Assembly: GCA_050330995.1 (NCBI GenBank)
Contig: JBHJHI010000101.1
Location: 1-9,608 of the forward strand
Reading direction: 5' to 3'
DNA from: Thermohalobaculum sp050330995
Lineage (GTDB): Bacteria > Pseudomonadota > Alphaproteobacteria > Rhodobacterales > Rhodobacteraceae
DNA length: 9,608 nucleotides
Below, one piece after another: positions 6,560 through 9,608 of this stretch (positions are counted from its first letter, which is position 1; each line of letters starts with the position of its first letter). Under the pieces are notes generated by a model. The model was not told the DNA's origin, ran no database searches, and saw nothing but the letters and a program-made list of their open reading frames with translations. Both the position numbers and the translations under genes were made by a program.

Positions 6560-6576
6560 GCCGCCGATCACCGGCC

Positions 6577-6669
6577 CGGCCTCAGCCGCGGACCCGAGGG
6601 CGCGGCCTCAGCCGCAAACCCGAGACGGCGCGGCCTCAGCCATAACCCGACGGCGCGGCCTCAGCCGCG
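6577..6669 (-). repeat. Tandem 25-28 bp repeat, about 3.5 copies, overlapping a stop codon
   Basis: Copies of CGGCCTCAGCC begin at 6577, 6603, 6631 and 6656, with spacings of 26, 28 and 25 bases. The three complete units also share ACCCGA in the second half. On the minus strand each copy reads GGCTGAGG, and the copy at 6656 supplies the last codon and the TGA (6663-6661) of the PstS-like/OmpA gene. The copies at 6602 and 6655 carry a perfect GCGGC-CTCA-GCCGC hairpin; the others carry shorter forms. The array therefore seems to have grown from the gene's own end by duplication into the 3' untranslated region. Confidence 0.7.
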
Positions 6670-8241
6670 ACGCTCGCGCACCCAGACCTCGACGCGGCGG
6701 TTGGCGAAGCGGCCGGCGAAGCTGTCGTTGCAGCCGACCGGCGTCAGCTCGCCGAAGCCCTGCACCAGCACCGGCGAGCGCTCCAGCGCCGCCTCGTCCA
6801 CGCGCTCGGCGATGACTTCGAGCACGGTCGCGGCGCGGCGGGTGGCGAGCTGGCGGTTCAGCTCGAACTGGCCGATGCTGTCGGTGAAGCCCGCGAGGAT
6901 GATCTCGCGCCCGACGAAATCGCCCGCCTCGATGCGCTCGGCGAGGCGCTCCACCTCGCGCAGCGAGCGCGGGTCGAGGCGCGAGGAGCCGGGCGTGAAG
7001 CGGAAGGCCACGCTCATGCGCTCGGCGTCGCGCAGCTCGGTCAGCATGTCGCGCATGAGCGGCAGGGAGAACTCGTCCTCGGCCGTCATCGAGTAGACGA
7101 TGCGCTCGCCCTCCTCGGCGAGGCTGCGCGTCTCGGTGGCGAGGCTGATGAAGCCCGCGTCCTCGATCAGCGGCTGCGCGTCCTCCGACAGCGCGAACTC
7201 GACCAGGTTCTCGGCGTGCCGGGTCGTGTCGTTGGGGTTGTCGTAGAGGTAGAGCCGGCGCGAGAGCGGGTACTCCTCGGTCTTCATCGCGAAGGTGGTC
7301 GGGTGGGCGACGAGGCCGCACTCCAGCTCCAGCGCCAGCGTCCTGGCCGCGCGGGCGTAGGCGAAGCCGGTGACGCCGATGCCGGCGAGGTCGTTCGAGA
7401 CGGTGTCCGACAGAAGCGCGTTGTCGTCGAAGGTCTCGGCCGTCCCGGCCAGGCCCAGCCCGCTCGGCTCCAGCACCAGCGAGGCGAAGGTCTCGAAGGT
7501 GCCCGACGCCCGGTCGCGCGAGTAGACGTTGATGTCGAGATCGAGGCCGCCGACCTCGGACCAGTTGGTGATCTCGCCGGCAAAGATGTCGGCGATGTCG
7601 TAGAGGCTGAGCGCGCGCACCGGGTTGTTGGGGTGGACGATCACGATCAGCCCGTCGAGGGCGATGACGTGCTCGGAGGGGCTGTCGCGCAGATCGCCAA
7701 TGCCGACGGACGCGAGCCGCGCGGCGTCGGCGTCGCGCATGGCGCGCGAGGACATGCCGATCGCGGCCACGCCCTCGGCCATGCCCTCGAAGGAGCTGGA
7801 CGAGCCGTGCGCCTTGAGATCGATCGCCGCCATCTCGCGCCCGTCGGCGTGGCGGATGCGCATGAGGCTCTCGTTGTCGGTCATCGACAGCTCGCGCTCG
7901 AAGTCGGCGTCGAGCGAGAAGGCGTAGCCCTCGATCAGCGCGGGCATCAGCCGGTCGCCGATCGTGTTCGAGCCGAACACCGCGAAGCTCGCGCCGAACA
8001 GGTCGTCGACCGGGCAGCCCTCGCCCTCGCAGGTGACCTGTCCCGCGTCGATCGTCAGCCGGCCGAGCGCGGTGGCGACGACGTACGTCGAGCCGTCGAA
8101 CTCGACCAGCTCGCCCGAGAGCGACGTGGCCCCGTCGGTCGAGGTCAGCGTCACCGGCCCCTCGGCCAGCGCCGGCGCGGCGAGCGCCGTGGTAGCGAAG
8201 AGCGCGAGCGCGCCCGCCCGCCAGTCCTTGTGGGTCAGCAT
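6661..8241 (-). CDS. Exported PstS-like substrate-binding protein fused to a peptidoglycan-binding OmpA domain
   Basis: A 526-residue envelope protein. A Sec signal peptide with a hydrophobic core ends at about residue 27 (ALA-EG). Residues about 28-80 form a short domain with Cys71 and Cys76. Residues about 86-370 resemble PstS-type periplasmic binding proteins: FGSNTIGDRLMP (89-100), HGSSSSFEGMAEGVAAIGMS (145-164), NPVRALSLYDIADIFAGEI (206-224) and SRDRASGTFETF (241-252). Phosphate is the family's usual ligand, but the ligand here is unproven. Residues about 410-526 are an OmpA C-terminal domain: GFTDSIG (451-457), LATRRA (465-470) and NRRVEVWV (514-521). Asp454 and Arg469 have the spacing of the two E. 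coli OmpA residues that bind diaminopimelate, so anchoring to peptidoglycan is likely. The frame is open far upstream, but the ATG at 8241 is chosen for its signal peptide and the AGGGG about eight bases before it. It follows its upstream gene by 44 bp. No ABC permease is nearby, so a sensing or scaffolding role is possible. Confidence 0.9.
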   Translation of the reverse strand: MLTHKDWRAGALALFATTALAAPALAEGPVTLTSTDGATSLSGELVEFDGSTYVVATALGRLTIDAGQVTCEGEGCPVDDLFGASFAVFGSNTIGDRLMPALIEGYAFSLDADFERELSMTDNESLMRIRHADGREMAAIDLKAHGSSSSFEGMAEGVAAIGMSSRAMRDADAARLASVGIGDLRDSPSEHVIALDGLIVIVHPNNPVRALSLYDIADIFAGEITNWSEVGGLDLDINVYSRDRASGTFETFASLVLEPSGLGLAGTAETFDDNALLSDTVSNDLAGIGVTGFAYARAARTLALELECGLVAHPTTFAMKTEEYPLSRRLYLYDNPNDTTRHAENLVEFALSEDAQPLIEDAGFISLATETRSLAEEGERIVYSMTAEDEFSLPLMRDMLTELRDAERMSVAFRFTPGSSRLDPRSLREVERLAERIEAGDFVGREIILAGFTDSIGQFELNRQLATRRAATVLEVIAERVDEAALERSPVLVQGFGELTPVGCNDSFAGRFANRRVEVWVRERRG

Positions 8242-8285
8242 GTGGTGTTCCCCTCGTCTCACGCTTGCCTTGCCCGCGCGCCCCC

Positions 8286-9608
8286 TCAGCGCTGGGCGAT
8301 GATGATGTCGCGCACGGCCGCGCCGATCAGCACGAGCCCGTCCTTGCCGACATCGTCGCAGTCGACCGCGCCGAGGCGGCGGACGTTCGGATCTTCGATC
8401 CGCCCGCGCGAGCTGCGCACGATCGTGAAGCTCGGCCGGGCGTGCGCGCCCGTGCCGCAGGCGTCCTCGCGCCGCTCGATGTCGCGGCTCTCGAAGTCGA
8501 GGTAGAGCCTGACCACGCCGGAGTTGCCGCCGCGGCGCACCCAGTGCGAGTAGATCTGCACCGACTGCCCGACGCCGCCGACCGGCTCGAACACGGTCAG
8601 ATAGCCCCCGCCCCGCCGGCGCACCACGTCGAAGTCGCGTCGCCGATCGGCGTTGACATGGCCCTCCGAGCCCGGCTCCGCGCCGAACTCCAGCGCGTGG
8701 AGGTTGAGCGCCACCGGCGCGTCCCAGACCAGCGCCACCCGCTCGGTGCGCTCGACCGCGGTGAAGGGCACGCTGAAGGACAGCGTCTCGCCGTCGGCGA
8801 AGGTCAGCTCCGCCTCGGCCGACAGCTCGAAGCCGAACATGGTGAGCCTGCCGCGCCCGGCGCGGTCGATCGCCACGCCGAAGCGCATGTCGTGGTAGCG
8901 CGCCTCGGCGACGCTGTCGGCGTGGCAGGGCGAGTTGATCATCAGATCGGTCTCGCCGGCCGGGCGCACGTCGAGTGTCACCGAGGGCGGCACCACGCAG
9001 GCGAGATCGGGCGAGGGCAGGCGCGCGAGTTCCATCCCCTCGGGCGTCGCCCCGGTCTCGATCCGGGCGCCCGGACCGCCGCTCGGGGTCGCGTCCTCGC
9101 GCGGCGCGCCGAGCGCGCCGAGGCCCAGATCGTCCCCCGCGTCGGGCGCGACCAGCGCGCGCGGGCACGCGGTGTCGAGCATCGGCACCCGGCCGACGTC
9201 GCGCAGCGCCAGGATGTCGCCGAGGCCCGCGGTCGGCTCGGCGAAGGCCACGCTCTCGCCGCCGCTCGACGGCGCGATGTCGGAGAGCGCCGGGGTGCTG
9301 GCGCCCTCGGCGAGCGGGTCGGCGAGCGCGAAGCTCTCGCCCTCGCTCGCGCGCGGGGCCGCGACTTCGCTCGGCACCTCGACGCGGGCGAGCGCGAGCG
9401 TCGGCGTCGCCGTGCGGTCCATGCGCGAGGGCTCGGCCGGCGCGGCGGCGCCCGCCTCGGCCGACGGCCGCAGCGCTTGGGCGACGAACGATCCGCTCTC
9501 CGCGTCGGCACCCGAGCGCAGGCCCGTGCCGAACCCGCGCGGCGCGCTCGGCGCGCCGGGCTCGACCTCGCCCGAGGCGGGGCCGAAGCCGGTCGGCAGG
9601 CCGGGCAC
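8286..9608 (-). CDS. Secreted or envelope protein of the Rhodobacterales 'translocase'-like family, N-terminus outside window
   Basis: Partial: 440 codons from the window edge to the TGA at 8288-8286. The GTG at the edge is probably not the true start. Residues 1 to about 200 are rich in Ala, Pro, Gly, Ser and Glu with few hydrophobic runs, so probably disordered, as in a periplasm-spanning linker. Residues about 203-440 look folded, with paired features: LACVVPPSVTLDV (202-214), NSPCHADSV (225-233), AEAELTFADGETLSFSVPF (264-282), LNLHALEFGA (301-310), GHVNA (316-320) and a final VDCDDVGKDGLVLIGAAVRD (415-434) before IIIAQR. The order 'C...SVTLDV...C...V', then 'HA-EFGA--G--GHV', then 'C--GKD-LVL-----D--IA' matches my memory of a Rhodobacterales family often annotated 'translocase'; its function is not known to me. 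Four cysteines (204, 228, 384, 417) in the folded part suggest disulfides and a periplasmic site. It precedes the PstS-like/OmpA gene by 44 bp, so the two probably share an operon. Confidence 0.75.
   Translation of the reverse strand: MPGLPTGFGPASGEVEPGAPSAPRGFGTGLRSGADAESGSFVAQALRPSAEAGAAAPAEPSRMDRTATPTLALARVEVPSEVAAPRASEGESFALADPLAEGASTPALSDIAPSSGGESVAFAEPTAGLGDILALRDVGRVPMLDTACPRALVAPDAGDDLGLGALGAPREDATPSGGPGARIETGATPEGMELARLPSPDLACVVPPSVTLDVRPAGETDLMINSPCHADSVAEARYHDMRFGVAIDRAGRGRLTMFGFELSAEAELTFADGETLSFSVPFTAVERTERVALVWDAPVALNLHALEFGAEPGSEGHVNADRRRDFDVVRRRGGGYLTVFEPVGGVGQSVQIYSHWVRRGGNSGVVRLYLDFESRDIERREDACGTGAHARPSFTIVRSSRGRIEDPNVRRLGAVDCDDVGKDGLVLIGAAVRDIIIAQR

Noticed and set aside
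6302..6571. Minus-strand open frame of 89 codons in the intergenic region
   Set aside because: Arg/Gly/Ser-rich, with no ribosome-binding site, and it runs through the intrinsic terminator and two hairpins. Not credible as a gene.
6577..6669. CRISPR array
   Set aside because: The units are 25-28 bp head-to-tail repeats of changing length without unique spacers of constant size, and no cas gene is near. It is a tandem repeat.
8242..9168. Upstream extension of the PstS-like/OmpA frame to a total of 835 codons
   Set aside because: The extension is an Arg-rich shadow in another frame of the preceding gene. The signal peptide and ribosome-binding site at 8241 fix the real start.

Overview
This is a GC-rich (roughly 70% by eye), gene-dense stretch of bacterial chromosome, most likely from an alphaproteobacterium. 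Two things suggest the Rhodobacterales or a relative. One is a secreted protein that joins a PstS-like substrate-binding domain to an OmpA domain. The other is the gene before it, whose C-terminal region resembles a lineage-typical secreted family often labelled 'translocase'. Both assignments rest on remembered family patterns, not on a search.

Layout. (1) 1-1509, minus: a KefB/KefC-type potassium:proton antiporter, cut at its C-terminus by the window edge. (2) 1667-2107, minus: an unrecognised four-helix membrane protein, possibly co-transcribed with the antiporter. (3) 2108-2418: a divergent intergenic region with an imperfect 18-bp tandem repeat, two palindromes and a plausible sigma70-type promoter for metG. 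(4) 2419-4152, plus: methionyl-tRNA synthetase, followed with a 14-nt overlap by (5) 4139-4606, a small cytosolic protein resembling the DUF6869 family. (6) 4705-4992, plus: a small exported protein with two cysteines. (7) 5043-5070: a strong hairpin between convergent genes. (8) 5093-6271, minus: a complete thiolase with a full catalytic set, most like the BktB/PhaA branch. (9) 6272-6660: about 390 bp without a gene, rich in hairpins. It holds an intrinsic terminator for minus-strand transcripts, two further long inverted repeats, and about 3.5 tandem copies of a 25-28 bp unit whose last copy contains the stop codon of the next gene. (10) 6661-8241, minus: the PstS-like/OmpA fusion. (11) 8286-9608, minus: the secreted 'translocase'-like protein, N-terminus outside the window, in one transcription unit with (10).

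How the genes fit together. Most are housekeeping: ion homeostasis, tRNA charging, and acyl-CoA or polyhydroxyalkanoate metabolism. The least understood part is the minus-strand pair at 6661-9608, an envelope module of a long disordered exported protein plus a periplasmic solute-binding protein that probably anchors to peptidoglycan. I found no CRISPR array, transposase, phage gene, rRNA or tRNA, and no clear sign of recent gene transfer. I cannot claim a new system. The best leads are the envelope pair, the hairpin-rich region behind it, and the metG promoter palindromes.
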